Source: a bacterium
GTDB lineage: Bacteria > Verrucomicrobiota > Kiritimatiellia > CAIKKV01 > CAITUY01
Length of the DNA: 64,000 nucleotides
NCBI GenBank assembly: GCA_037128595.1
Contig: JBAXWB010000002.1
Location: forward strand, 1 to 64,000
Direction: 5' to 3'
Part shown: positions 44,869-53,345 of the stretch, one piece after another
Layout: the number at the start of each line of letters is the position of its first letter
How positions within the stretch are numbered: the first letter of the stretch is position 1
Translations under genes and position numbers: made by a program
Notes under the pieces: model-generated
Told to the model about the DNA's origin: nothing
What the model saw: the letters and a program-made list of their open reading frames with translations, nothing else
Databases searched by the model: none

Positions 44869-46674
44869 TTACCTCAACGTCATCGCTGTCAACGCATAGG
44901 TCAAGAGCATCACCACGACCACTACGACCGCGCTGAAGATATTGAACTGAAGATTCCGTGTCTGCATGTGGCGCACGCGCTCCCCGATCCACCGCACCGA
45001 GAGGGCCACCCCATCGACCACACCATCAATCACATGCCAATCAAACCACGAGGAGACCCGGGCCAGCGACATTGTCCAGGCCAGTCCGCAGAACCGGTAG
45101 AACTCGCTCACCCACTCATCCACCGCCTGGGCCGGCACCCGGGAGACCCAGGCCACCCCGCGTCCACCCATCCGGTAGAACCAGTCCATATCCAGGCTGA
45201 TTGTCGCTTCGGGTGTCAGTTTTTTGACAAACAGGAAAAAGCCGAGCGCCGTGAATAACAGGATCTGAAGCGTTTCAGAAACGTGGTAGGCGGTGTACGG
45301 CTGATAATCGACCTCATAGGGAAGCTTGGCGTATAGATACGGGGTATAGCAGCCGATGAAGATGCACATGAAGGACATCAAGGCCATGGCCGCACACATG
45401 TTCCAAGGCGGATCCTTGGCAATCTCCCAGGTTTCCTTGCTGCAGTTGTTCTTCCCGAACCAGATAAAATACGGCACCTTCAAACCCGTATGCAGGAAGG
45501 TTCCCGCCGAGGCCAGCATCAGCAGAAAGGCCGCCACCATCTTGTGATCCTCAAAACCCGCCTGCACAATCATGGACTTGCTGACAAACCCGCTGAACAG
45601 CGGGAAGGCGGAAATGGACAATCCCCCGATCAGGGTAAAGACAAAGGCCCAGGGCATTTTCTTGTAGAGGCCACCCAGTTCGGAGAATTTACTCTTGCCC
45701 GTCATGTGCAGCACCGAGCCCGTCCCCATGAACAGCAGGCCCTTATACAAAATGTGGGCAAACGCATGGGCGCAGGCGCCATTGATGGCCATCTGCGTTC
45801 CCAGCCCCACCCCGGCCACCATATAGCCGACCTGACTGATGATGTGATAGGCCAGCAACCGGCGCGAGTCGTTTTCCAGCACCGCGTAGACCACCCCGTA
45901 CAGGGCCATGATCACGCCCAGCGCGACCAGGATTTCCATCCCCGCAAAGCCCCGGCACAACGCATACACGGCCGTCTTGGTGGTGAACGCGCACATGAAC
46001 ACCGAACCGGTGACCGTGGCCTCGCCATAGGCATCGGGCAGCCAGGCGTGCAGCGGCGGCACCGCGGCATTCAGGATGAACCCGATCATGATCAGGTAGG
46101 TCGACAGATCCGGATGATGGACATCCAACTGGGTAAACGTGAGATCCCCGCCCGTGGCGTGGTACCGCAACAAAATTCCGGCCAGCAGGGCCAGGCCGCC
46201 CGCCACATGCACCAGCAAATACCGGAAGCCCGCTCCCAACGATTGCGGACGCCGCCGCAACCAGATCAGGAACACCGAGGAAAACGCCATCAACTCCCAG
46301 AACAGGAACAACGTCATGAAATCGCCGGCGTAAATGACGCCCAATGACCCGGCGACATACACCCAGGCCGCGGAATGCTGGGCGGACTCCTTGACGTGCA
46401 GGGCATACAAACTGCCCAGCAGACACATCAGGGACATGATGTATCCGAACACCTGCCCGAGTTTGTCGACGCGCCCGAAGGTCAGGGTCAGGTCCAGGAA
46501 CTTGACCACGCCATGCAGGCCCGGATCGGCCCCCATATGGATGACCTGGGCAAACACCAGGGCCGGCACCAACAGCAGCCAGGCGGAACGTGCCAGCCCG
46601 CGCAGGAACGGCATCACCATGGCGCCCACAATCAGGATCAGCGCCGGATGTATCCAGAACTCATTCATCGCCAT
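44869..46674 (-). CDS. nuoL: NuoL-like antiporter subunit of complex I with altered TM7
   Basis: 601 aa (E. coli NuoL is 613). The order in the operon and the C-terminal extension, with a segment FDWHVIDGVVDGVA typical of the NuoL lateral-helix tail, support NuoL. The TM5 Glu is in LFLFWELMAFSS. In TM7 the Lys of the family is replaced: the sequence before PPLHAWLPDAY is FILNAA. TM8 has TTKTAVYAL, a lysine-bearing form more like Mrp/NuoM proteins than E. coli NuoL. It overlaps the 85-aa protein gene by 14 bases. ATG 46674 or 46668 could be the start. Confidence 0.88.
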   Translation of the reverse strand: MAMNEFWIHPALILIVGAMVMPFLRGLARSAWLLLVPALVFAQVIHMGADPGLHGVVKFLDLTLTFGRVDKLGQVFGYIMSLMCLLGSLYALHVKESAQHSAAWVYVAGSLGVIYAGDFMTLFLFWELMAFSSVFLIWLRRRPQSLGAGFRYLLVHVAGGLALLAGILLRYHATGGDLTFTQLDVHHPDLSTYLIMIGFILNAAVPPLHAWLPDAYGEATVTGSVFMCAFTTKTAVYALCRGFAGMEILVALGVIMALYGVVYAVLENDSRRLLAYHIISQVGYMVAGVGLGTQMAINGACAHAFAHILYKGLLFMGTGSVLHMTGKSKFSELGGLYKKMPWAFVFTLIGGLSISAFPLFSGFVSKSMIVQAGFEDHKMVAAFLLMLASAGTFLHTGLKVPYFIWFGKNNCSKETWEIAKDPPWNMCAAMALMSFMCIFIGCYTPYLYAKLPYEVDYQPYTAYHVSETLQILLFTALGFFLFVKKLTPEATISLDMDWFYRMGGRGVAWVSRVPAQAVDEWVSEFYRFCGLAWTMSLARVSSWFDWHVIDGVVDGVALSVRWIGERVRHMQTRNLQFNIFSAVVVVVVMLLTYALTAMTLR

Positions 46675-46918
46675 AATAATCTTCCCGTTTCATGATGCCC
46701 CGGTGTCCGAACCACTTGGAAACAAAAATAATCAACACACAGGCCACAAACCCGAAGGCCGACCAGAAGCCAACAATATGCTCCGCCTTGGTGTGGGCAT
46801 GTTCCTTGTCAACGAACAACCAATCGCCCAACACCAGCAGGGCCAGCACCACACAGCCCACGATGATGACGGCTTTCAGCCGGTCCCGCAGGAAATCAAT
46901 CAGGGTGACAAGGGTCAT
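46661..46918 (-). CDS. Small two-helix membrane protein within the complex I operon
   Basis: 85 aa. Membrane segments lie at about 14-34 (AVIIVGCVVLALLVLGDWLF) and 48-68 (GFWSAFGFVACVLIIFVSKW). Between them is a His-rich polar stretch (KEHAHTKAEH), and the end is acidic (KREDYYGDE). No named family is known to me. It overlaps the MrpD-like gene by 4 bases and nuoL by 14, so it is coupled to both, which argues for a stoichiometric subunit or assembly factor placed between these antiporter-type subunits. Confidence 0.82.
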   Translation of the reverse strand: MTLVTLIDFLRDRLKAVIIVGCVVLALLVLGDWLFVDKEHAHTKAEHIVGFWSAFGFVACVLIIFVSKWFGHRGIMKREDYYGDE

Positions 46919-48399
46919 ACGAACACTCCCTTTATGAGGTTGAGGAAAAAGTCGGGATAGATACCCACCGCCACCGAAAGCGAGGCCGTAATCAACAGGG
47001 GCACGACCATGGTCAGCGGGGCTTCCCCCACCCCGTCATACGCATGGGGATCAGCCGGCTTGCCAAAAAAGGCGGAATACACGACAGGCGCAAAGTATCC
47101 GATATTCAGGATCGTACTGGTCAGCAGCACCACGACGATCCCGATCTGGGCGGCATCCATGGCGCCCACCAGCAGGAACCATTTACTGATGAACCCGCCC
47201 ACCGGCGGCACCCCGATCATGCTCAACGCCGCAACGCCAAAGGCGGCAAAGGTAAAGGGCATCACGCGCCCCAGCCCCTTCATGTCGGAAATATCCTTTT
47301 TGTGGGAGGCCACATAAATGGCGCCAGCGCAGAAGAATAAGGTAATCTTGGCAAAGGCGTGATTGACGATGTGGACAATGCCGCCTTCGATCCCCACCGG
47401 CGTCAGCAAGGCCACGCCCAGGATCACATACGACAACTGGCTCACGGTGGAATAGGCCAGCCGCGCCTTCAGGTTATCCTTGCTCAAGGCGATCAGGGAG
47501 GCCGCCAGGATGGTGAAGGACACAAAGTAGGCCGTCGGAATCCCCAGGTTGAAGTCATCCATCTTGACGACCCCGAACAGGAACAGCATGACGCGCGTGG
47601 TGGAGAATACCCCCACCTTGACGACGGCCACCGCATGCAGCAGGGCGCTCACGGGTGTGGGAGCCACCATGGCTCCGGGCAACCAGCTGTGGAAGGGCAT
47701 GATGCCGTTCTTGGCAAAGCCTAGGATCAGGCAGATGTAGGTGATCGTCACCAGCCAGCGACTGGCATCCGTCGGGAAAATACCGTCCCGGATGTTGGTC
47801 GAAAAATCAAGGGTACCGCACAGGACATAGGTCATGATCATGGCCGGCAGCACCAACCCCTTGGCCGTGGCCGTCAGATAGGTCAGATACTTGCGGGCGC
47901 CTTCATAGCCTTCCTGGTCCTGATGATGCGCCACCAGCGGATAGGTGCTGATGCTGACGATTTCGTAGAACAGGTAAAGGGTGAAGAGGTTATCTGAGAA
48001 GGCACAACCGATGGCCCCGAACAGGGCCAGCGCAAAACAGGCGTTGAAGCGGGTCTGGGCATGCTCATGGGCGCCGCGCATGTAACCCATGGAGTAAATC
48101 ACCGTCACCATCCACAACAGGGAGGCGACCAGCGCGAACACCATGGAAAAGGCATCCGCCCGCAACGTCACCGAGACCCCGGGCAGAATGCTGAAGAGAT
48201 GATACACCAGTTTTTGCCCGGCGAGAACGGCCGGAACCAGCGAAACCACGGTGCCGAACAGGATGGTAGCCGTGATAAAGGAGCAGGCCTCGCGCACATT
48301 CGGTCGCTTGCCGGTCAGCATGACCGCCGCGGAACCGATCAGGGGCGCCAGGATCGCCAGAAGCAGACGGGGAGTTTCCAAGGGAGCAGCAATCGTCAT
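46915..48399 (-). CDS. Extra MrpD/NuoM-like proton antiporter subunit of complex I
   Basis: 494 aa, about 14 membrane segments. The TM5 Glu is in LYLFYEIVSISTYPL, the TM7 Lys in GFAKNGIMPFHSWLPGAM, TM8 has AVAVVKVGVFS and the central region has LSKDNLKARLAYSTVSQLSY. All proton-path residues of an antiporter-type subunit are kept. It resembles MrpD more than NuoM. It is not part of the standard 14-subunit set and is encoded between nuoK and the 85-aa gene, with 4-base overlaps on both sides. Confidence 0.9.
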   Translation of the reverse strand: MTIAAPLETPRLLLAILAPLIGSAAVMLTGKRPNVREACSFITATILFGTVVSLVPAVLAGQKLVYHLFSILPGVSVTLRADAFSMVFALVASLLWMVTVIYSMGYMRGAHEHAQTRFNACFALALFGAIGCAFSDNLFTLYLFYEIVSISTYPLVAHHQDQEGYEGARKYLTYLTATAKGLVLPAMIMTYVLCGTLDFSTNIRDGIFPTDASRWLVTITYICLILGFAKNGIMPFHSWLPGAMVAPTPVSALLHAVAVVKVGVFSTTRVMLFLFGVVKMDDFNLGIPTAYFVSFTILAASLIALSKDNLKARLAYSTVSQLSYVILGVALLTPVGIEGGIVHIVNHAFAKITLFFCAGAIYVASHKKDISDMKGLGRVMPFTFAAFGVAALSMIGVPPVGGFISKWFLLVGAMDAAQIGIVVVLLTSTILNIGYFAPVVYSAFFGKPADPHAYDGVGEAPLTMVVPLLITASLSVAVGIYPDFFLNLIKGVFV

Positions 48400-48734
48400 C
48401 CTTCCATCTCCTTCAGGTCACGGGCGTCAATTGAGTGATAATTGCGATACACCGCCACCATAATGCTCAGCACAATGGCCGCCTCGGCCGCGGCGATTCC
48501 CATGATAAACAAGGTGAAGGCCTGTCCGACCACCGGATCCGCCGCGCGGAAATGGGCAAAGGCCATGAAATTGAGCGAGGCCCCCGCCAGAATCAACTCA
48601 CCGGAAATCAACATGCCCACCAGCGTGCGGTGCCGGATAAACCCGAAGAAGCCGATGGCAAACATCAGCGCCCCAACGGCCAGATAGGCGGCCAGATTTC
48701 CAGGCGCGTGAATGATCAGATTGAGTAGTGTCAT
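48396..48734 (-). CDS. nuoK: NADH-quinone oxidoreductase subunit K
   Basis: 112 aa, three membrane segments. Conserved Glu residues in TM2 and TM3 (GELILAGASLNFMAF and GIAAAEAAIVLSIMVAVYR) match NuoK Glu36 and Glu72, which connect the quinone site to the antiporter subunits. It has 4-base overlaps with nuoJ and with the MrpD-like gene. Confidence 0.95.
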   Translation of the reverse strand: MTLLNLIIHAPGNLAAYLAVGALMFAIGFFGFIRHRTLVGMLISGELILAGASLNFMAFAHFRAADPVVGQAFTLFIMGIAAAEAAIVLSIMVAVYRNYHSIDARDLKEMEG

Positions 48735-49273
48735 GAGTGAGTCCTCCGCCCCGACCGTGCCACCACCAGCGCCCCCAGAATGGCCAGCAGCAACACCACC
48801 GAGATCAGTTCAAATGCAAAACCGAAGCGCGTCAACAGCCCCCGCCCCAGATCTTCAACCGAGCCGGCATTGATCTGGACGGCCTTCGGCAGCCAATGGG
48901 TTTTGGCCACCACCAGAATCAGGCCCACCGCCAGCATCGCCGCCACCAGGAAACTGGACAACCCGAGCAGGACATTCCGGGGCAGCAGGGACGACTCCTC
49001 ATTGGGATCAGCCAGCATCAGCGCGAACATGATCGTGACGCAGATGGCCCCGATGTAGATCAACACCTGCATCAGCGCCAGAAACGGACTGTTCAGGAAG
49101 ACATACAGCCCGGCCAGCCCCATAAAGGAGAGGACCAGCCCACTCACACAATAGACCAGCCGCCGTGAGGCCGCGGCGATCACTGCCCCCGTCAGGGTCA
49201 CCGCCACCACCGCTGCAAAAAGCAGGGAGGAAGCCACCGTATTGAGCGTTGCAGGGGTCAGGTCGATCGTCAT
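48731..49273 (-). CDS. nuoJ: NADH-quinone oxidoreductase subunit J
   Basis: 180 aa, five membrane segments. The TM3 pi-bulge region is visible as LMQVLIYIGAICVTIMFALML. It is part of the membrane arm next to the quinone channel. It overlaps nuoI by 4 bases and nuoK by 4 bases. Confidence 0.94.
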   Translation of the reverse strand: MTIDLTPATLNTVASSLLFAAVVAVTLTGAVIAAASRRLVYCVSGLVLSFMGLAGLYVFLNSPFLALMQVLIYIGAICVTIMFALMLADPNEESSLLPRNVLLGLSSFLVAAMLAVGLILVVAKTHWLPKAVQINAGSVEDLGRGLLTRFGFAFELISVVLLLAILGALVVARSGRRTHS

Positions 49274-49710
49274 TTTTTCTCCAGCACGCGTTTGAGCAGG
49301 TCCATCGTGTAATCCTCTTTTTTCCGGGAGGCCAGGTTGTATTCCTTTGAAAAATGGAGCGCATCAAAGCTGCAACTTTCCACACAGAGCCCGCACAGGC
49401 TGCAGGTCGTGAAATTGAGCGTATAGGAGGTCAACGACTTGCGGGGCGCCCCTTCGGCTTTGGCCCCATCCAGCTTGATGCAGCCGGAGGGACAGGCCCG
49501 CTGACACGCCATGCAGACCACGCACTTGGGTTTGCCGGTCGCCGCGTCAGAGGTCAGATCGATATGACCGCGATAGCGCGGCGTCATTTTCAGACTCTGC
49601 CGGGGATAATGCACCGTCACGTTCGGACGGAACCAGTGAAGGAAGGTGATCTTCATCCCCACGCACAGGGTGTACAGCCCGCTCAGAATTTCTTTAAAAT
49701 AAGTAATCAT
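49270..49710 (-). CDS. nuoI: NADH-quinone oxidoreductase subunit I
   Basis: 146 aa with two [4Fe-4S] motifs, CVVCMACQRACP and CSLCGLCVESCS, that hold clusters N6a and N6b. An amphipathic N-terminal helix lies on the membrane. It feeds electrons to NuoB. In this operon, which lacks NuoEFG, NuoI would be the exposed entry point for electrons. It lies 10 bases after nuoH and overlaps nuoJ by 4. Confidence 0.95.
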   Translation of the reverse strand: MITYFKEILSGLYTLCVGMKITFLHWFRPNVTVHYPRQSLKMTPRYRGHIDLTSDAATGKPKCVVCMACQRACPSGCIKLDGAKAEGAPRKSLTSYTLNFTTCSLCGLCVESCSFDALHFSKEYNLASRKKEDYTMDLLKRVLEKK

Positions 49711-49720
49711 CAGGATAAGC

Positions 49721-50722
49721 CTAGTGGAAGAGTTTAAGCATAAAGGCCGTCAGCAGCAGGTTCACCAGCGCGAACGGAATCAGAATTTTCCACGACAAGT
49801 TCAGAAGCCCGTAAAACTGGGTCCGGGGAAACGACCAGCGCACCCAGATCACGGCAAAACACAGGGCATACATCTTGATCAGGAACCAGTGGACGCCGGG
49901 CAGGATCCCGAAGGGGCAATCCCAGCCGCCCAGAAAAAGGATCGTCCCGACGCAGCAGCCGACCATGATGTTCAAATACTCGGCGACAAAGAACAGGCCG
50001 AAACCCATCCCTGAATACTCCGTAAAGGCTCCGGCCACCAGTTCGCTTTCGGCCTCGACCATATCGAAGGGCGCCCGGTTCGTTTCCGCCAGCATACAAA
50101 TGAAATAGATCAGGAAGGCGACCGGCATCATGAGGCTGGCCTTCAGGTTCAGCACATTCCAGTGCCAGAATCCGCCCATCTGCTGCTCGACAATCGTATG
50201 CAGGTTGAAGGTGCGCGTGACAAATACCAGGGAAATGACCACCAGCAACATGGGAATTTCATAGGCGATGTTCTGTGCCACTACCCGCGCGGCGGCGATG
50301 CTTGAATACTTGTTATTCGAAGCCCAGCCGCCCAACAGGATGGCAAACACGCCGAACGCCCCGAACGCAAAGATCATGAGCAGTCCCAGATTGAAATTCC
50401 GGGGCACAATCGACTCGCTGAACGGCATCGTCACCAGGCAGAGAACGCCCGGCACCACCACCATCACCGGCGCCAGCTTGAACATGATCAGATCGGCGCC
50501 CTGCGGGGTCAGGATCTGCTTGCCCAGCAACTTGATGCCGTCCGCCACCGGTTGCAACAGGCCCCAGGGGCCCACTTCTATGGGGCCCGGCCGGAGCTGG
50601 AACCAGGAGGGAACTTTCCGTTCCACGAGGGTCAGGTACGCCGCATTGAGCAGCGCAAAGGCAAGAAAGCCGACCAAATAGAGGATCAGCCGCACTACTT
50701 CCATGATCATGTCGCTCGACAT
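49721..50722 (-). CDS. nuoH: NADH-quinone oxidoreductase subunit H
   Basis: 333 aa, eight membrane segments. Signature stretches are LVERKVPSWFQLRPGPIEVG near the start, and AETNRAPFDMVEAESELVAG with the acidic E-channel residues of the quinone chamber. It lies 19 bases after nuoD and precedes nuoI. Confidence 0.96.
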   Translation of the reverse strand: MSSDMIMEVVRLILYLVGFLAFALLNAAYLTLVERKVPSWFQLRPGPIEVGPWGLLQPVADGIKLLGKQILTPQGADLIMFKLAPVMVVVPGVLCLVTMPFSESIVPRNFNLGLLMIFAFGAFGVFAILLGGWASNNKYSSIAAARVVAQNIAYEIPMLLVVISLVFVTRTFNLHTIVEQQMGGFWHWNVLNLKASLMMPVAFLIYFICMLAETNRAPFDMVEAESELVAGAFTEYSGMGFGLFFVAEYLNIMVGCCVGTILFLGGWDCPFGILPGVHWFLIKMYALCFAVIWVRWSFPRTQFYGLLNLSWKILIPFALVNLLLTAFMLKLFH

Positions 50723-50741
50723 TTCTAACCCTCTCCCATCC

Positions 50742-51860
50742 TTAACGGTCCATATCCGGGATCACCAGATCAAAACTTCCCAGAAGCGCCAGCGCATCCG
50801 GCAACAGCATCCCTGCTGAACATTCGCGGAACAGACTCATGTTCGAGAAACACGGGGAACGCAGTTTGAGGCGGTAGGCATTCTCCGAGCCATCGCTCAC
50901 CACCCGCACCCCGAAACTGCCCCGCGCCGACTCCACATTGTAATAGCCGTCGCCTTTGGCGGGCTTGAGGGTGCGCGGCACTTTCTCCGCCATGACGGGC
51001 CCGGCAGGGAGCGAGTCGAGCGCCTGCTCAATGATCCGCATGCTTTGAATCATCTCCTCGATACGCACCTTGTAACGGGCCATGCAGTCGCACTCGGGGA
51101 AAGCCGGAACATCAAAATTGAATTTTGAATAGACGGAATAGGGTTCCACTTTACGCACATCATAGGCCACACCGGACCCGCGGATCACCGGACCCGTGGC
51201 GCCATATTTGCGGCAGGTCTCCGCCGAGATCAGGCCAATACCCTCCACCCGCTTGCGGAAGATGATGTTTTTGGTGACCAGGGCGTCATACATCGCCATC
51301 CGGGAACGCAGCCGGGCGAGGAACGCCCTTGACCCGGTCACGAAGTCATCGTCAATATCATTGCACACGCCACCGAACCGGTAATAACAGAAGGTCAGGC
51401 GCGCACCGGTAACGGATTCCAGCAGATCCAGGATCTGTTCGCGGTCATCAAAACAATACAGGAGCGGGGTGAACCCGCCCAGATCGACCAGGAAAGCGCC
51501 GAGCCACAGCAAATGACTGGCCACGCGATTCAATTCGGAGGTGATCACGCGGATATATTCCGCACGTTCCGGAACAGTGATGCCCGCCAACCGCTCCACC
51601 GCGCCTACATACCCGTGACCATTGAACAGCGCGGCCACGTAATCAATGCGACCGGTATTAGGCAGGAACTTTGCATACGACCGGTTCTCACCCATCTTCT
51701 CATGCATGCGGTGTCCGTACCCGATCACCGGCTCCGCATCCACAATGTACTCCCCATCCATGGTCAGCTTGATGCGCAACACGCCATGGGTGGCGGGATG
51801 CTGGGGCCCCAGATTGAGTACAAACGTCTCGTTCAAAACACTTTGTGCGTCAGTACTCAC
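50742..51860 (-). CDS. nuoD: NADH-quinone oxidoreductase subunit D
   Basis: 372 aa. The start has LNLGPQHPATHGVLR, which forms the quinone-site loop with its conserved His residues. GYGHRMHEKMGENRSY and the C-terminal FDLVIPDMDR, matching the usual end of NuoD (GSFDIVFGEIDR type), are present. The protein forms the quinone pocket with NuoB. It overlaps nuoC by 4 bases. Confidence 0.96.
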   Translation of the reverse strand: MSTDAQSVLNETFVLNLGPQHPATHGVLRIKLTMDGEYIVDAEPVIGYGHRMHEKMGENRSYAKFLPNTGRIDYVAALFNGHGYVGAVERLAGITVPERAEYIRVITSELNRVASHLLWLGAFLVDLGGFTPLLYCFDDREQILDLLESVTGARLTFCYYRFGGVCNDIDDDFVTGSRAFLARLRSRMAMYDALVTKNIIFRKRVEGIGLISAETCRKYGATGPVIRGSGVAYDVRKVEPYSVYSKFNFDVPAFPECDCMARYKVRIEEMIQSMRIIEQALDSLPAGPVMAEKVPRTLKPAKGDGYYNVESARGSFGVRVVSDGSENAYRLKLRSPCFSNMSLFRECSAGMLLPDALALLGSFDLVIPDMDR

Positions 51861-52345
51861 GCGGTAAAGTCCTTTCGCAGCGGGTGGAAGCGGGCATCTT
51901 CCGGCAGGAGTAACGGAATCAATTCCGGATGCCCTGTAAAGATAATCCCGAAGAAATCATGGGTTTCCCGTTCATGCCAGTTGGCCCCGCCATAAATGTG
52001 GGAAATGGTCGGCAATTCCGGTGTGTCCCGCGGGATTCGCACCCGGACGGCCACGCGCTCACCCGACTCGACATGGGTAAAGTCATAGACGACTTCGAAT
52101 TGACGTTCTGCCAGCCAATCGACCCCGGTGATCGCCTCAAGCATCCATTTCGCGTCATCCAGGATCTTGACCGCCTCGACCACACGCTCCGCCGGCACAG
52201 TTACATCCAGGTCAATCCCCTTGGTCGCATGCGGGGTTTCGAGCACCAGTGGCACCGGAGCGCCAGCCTCGGCGCCAGCGACGGGCGCGGGGGTTCCACG
52301 CACGGCAATCGCTTCAAACTTGGATTTCAATGTGAGGCTTTTCAT
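51857..52345 (-). CDS. nuoC: NADH-quinone oxidoreductase subunit C
   Basis: 162 aa from ATG 52345 (MKSLTLKSKFEA), with a GGAGG site 11 bases upstream. The open frame to 52420 overlaps nuoB and is rejected. The 30-kDa-subunit motif is NWHERETHDFFGIIFTGHPEL and the end LLLPEDARFHPLRKDF. NuoC and NuoD are separate here, unlike the fused CD of enterobacteria. An Ala/Pro insertion (about 20-40) is unusual. Confidence 0.94.
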   Translation of the reverse strand: MKSLTLKSKFEAIAVRGTPAPVAGAEAGAPVPLVLETPHATKGIDLDVTVPAERVVEAVKILDDAKWMLEAITGVDWLAERQFEVVYDFTHVESGERVAVRVRIPRDTPELPTISHIYGGANWHERETHDFFGIIFTGHPELIPLLLPEDARFHPLRKDFTA

Positions 52346-52349
52346 GGGG

Positions 52350-52850
52350 TTAGCGGGCCTCCACAGTCGGGAAACACCGTTTGCCGCGAAGTTTCTCCTC
52401 CAGCGTGAGGATCCCTTCAATCAGGGCTTCGGGGCGCGGCGGACAACCCGGCACATAGACATCCACCGGAATGAGCTGATCCACGCCTTCGACAATCCCG
52501 TATTGGCCGGGAAACTTGAACGGACCGCCGGAGATGGCGCAATTCCCCATGGCCAGCACCCACTTGGGTTCAGGCATCTGATCGTAAAGGGTCACTACCG
52601 CAGGGGCCATCTTACGGCTGATGGTGCCGCTCACAATCATCAGATCGCTCTGGCGGGGGGAAGGCCGGAAGACCTCGCAGCCAAACCGGGCCATATCAAA
52701 CCGCGACGCCCCGGTCGCCATCATCTCGATGGCACAGCAAGCCAGGCCGAAGGTCATCGGCCACAGTGAATTGGCACGCGCCATATTCAGCACATCATCA
52801 AGCATTGCGAAGTGAATTAAGCCTGGGGGGACTTCAACTTGCTTTTCCAT
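52350..52850 (-). CDS. nuoB: NADH-quinone oxidoreductase subunit B
   Basis: 166 aa from ATG 52850 ([11 protein letters not shown]). An upstream open frame to 52934 is inside nuoA. The N2 cluster ligands are visible: the Cys pair in [10 protein letters not shown], Cys in GNCAISGG and Cys in [10 protein letters not shown]. It passes electrons from NuoI to quinone. It overlaps nuoA by 34 bases; the stop is 5 bases before nuoC. Confidence 0.96.
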   Translation of the reverse strand: MEKQVEVPPGLIHFAMLDDVLNMARANSLWPMTFGLACCAIEMMATGASRFDMARFGCEVFRPSPRQSDLMIVSGTISRKMAPAVVTLYDQMPEPKWVLAMGNCAISGGPFKFPGQYGIVEGVDQLIPVDVYVPGCPPRPEALIEGILTLEEKLRGKRCFPTVEAR

Positions 52851-53221
52851 GAAAAAACGCCTTTCTTCCAAGCATAGACAATCACCAGCGCCAGGATACC
52901 GACAAAAAGCAGAACTTCCCCGAAATCCAGCCAACCCGGCTTCTCATTATAAATCAAGGCCACAGGAAACAGGAACAGCACGTCAACGGAGAACGCGACA
53001 AAAATCAGGGCATAGAGATAATACACCACCCCGTACCGGATCCAGGCATGGCCGATGGGCGCCACGCCGCACTCAATGCTCCGCAGGGTTTTCTGGTAGA
53101 CCTCCCGGGTCCGCTTCGGGGCCAGCAACCAGGACATCACCATGGCGCCCAATCCGATCACCAGCCCCGCCGCCAAGAAGGCCAGCAGATAAATTAAACT
53201 CCAGACAACGGTATTGGTCAT
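52817..53221 (-). CDS. nuoA: NADH-quinone oxidoreductase subunit A
   Basis: 134 aa from ATG 53221 ([13 protein letters not shown]), three membrane segments. The conserved loop [24 protein letters not shown], with the acidic segment [10 protein letters not shown] in TM2, identifies NuoA. First gene of the complex I operon. An upstream in-frame extension to 53299 has no family support. Confidence 0.93.
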   Translation of the reverse strand: MTNTVVWSLIYLLAFLAAGLVIGLGAMVMSWLLAPKRTREVYQKTLRSIECGVAPIGHAWIRYGVVYYLYALIFVAFSVDVLFLFPVALIYNEKPGWLDFGEVLLFVGILALVIVYAWKKGVFSWKSKLKSPQA

Positions 53222-53267
53222 AAAGAAAGTTGCTCCGTCCCTACCCCCCCGGTCACAAAAGGCGAAA

Positions 53268-53296
53268 GTGATACCATCGCAGGATCTCCAGATCAA
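53268..53296 (-). promoter_or_regulatory. Candidate promoter of the nuo operon
   Basis: On the minus strand TTGATC (53291-53296) and TATCAC (53268-53273), 17 bases apart, lie 47 bases upstream of the nuoA ATG. It is a weak match to the consensus; transcripts from the upstream SDR gene could also read in. Confidence 0.3.
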
Positions 53297-53345
53297 CAAA
53301 AAAAGGGGGATGATTACTATGCCTATCAGGCTAATAGCCTACCCA

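Noticed and set aside
43228-45258. 676-codon plus-strand open frame
   Set aside because: Antisense to nuoM/nuoL/nuoN. Composition is almost all His, Gln, Arg, Gly and Asp, as expected of the reverse of membrane-protein codons.
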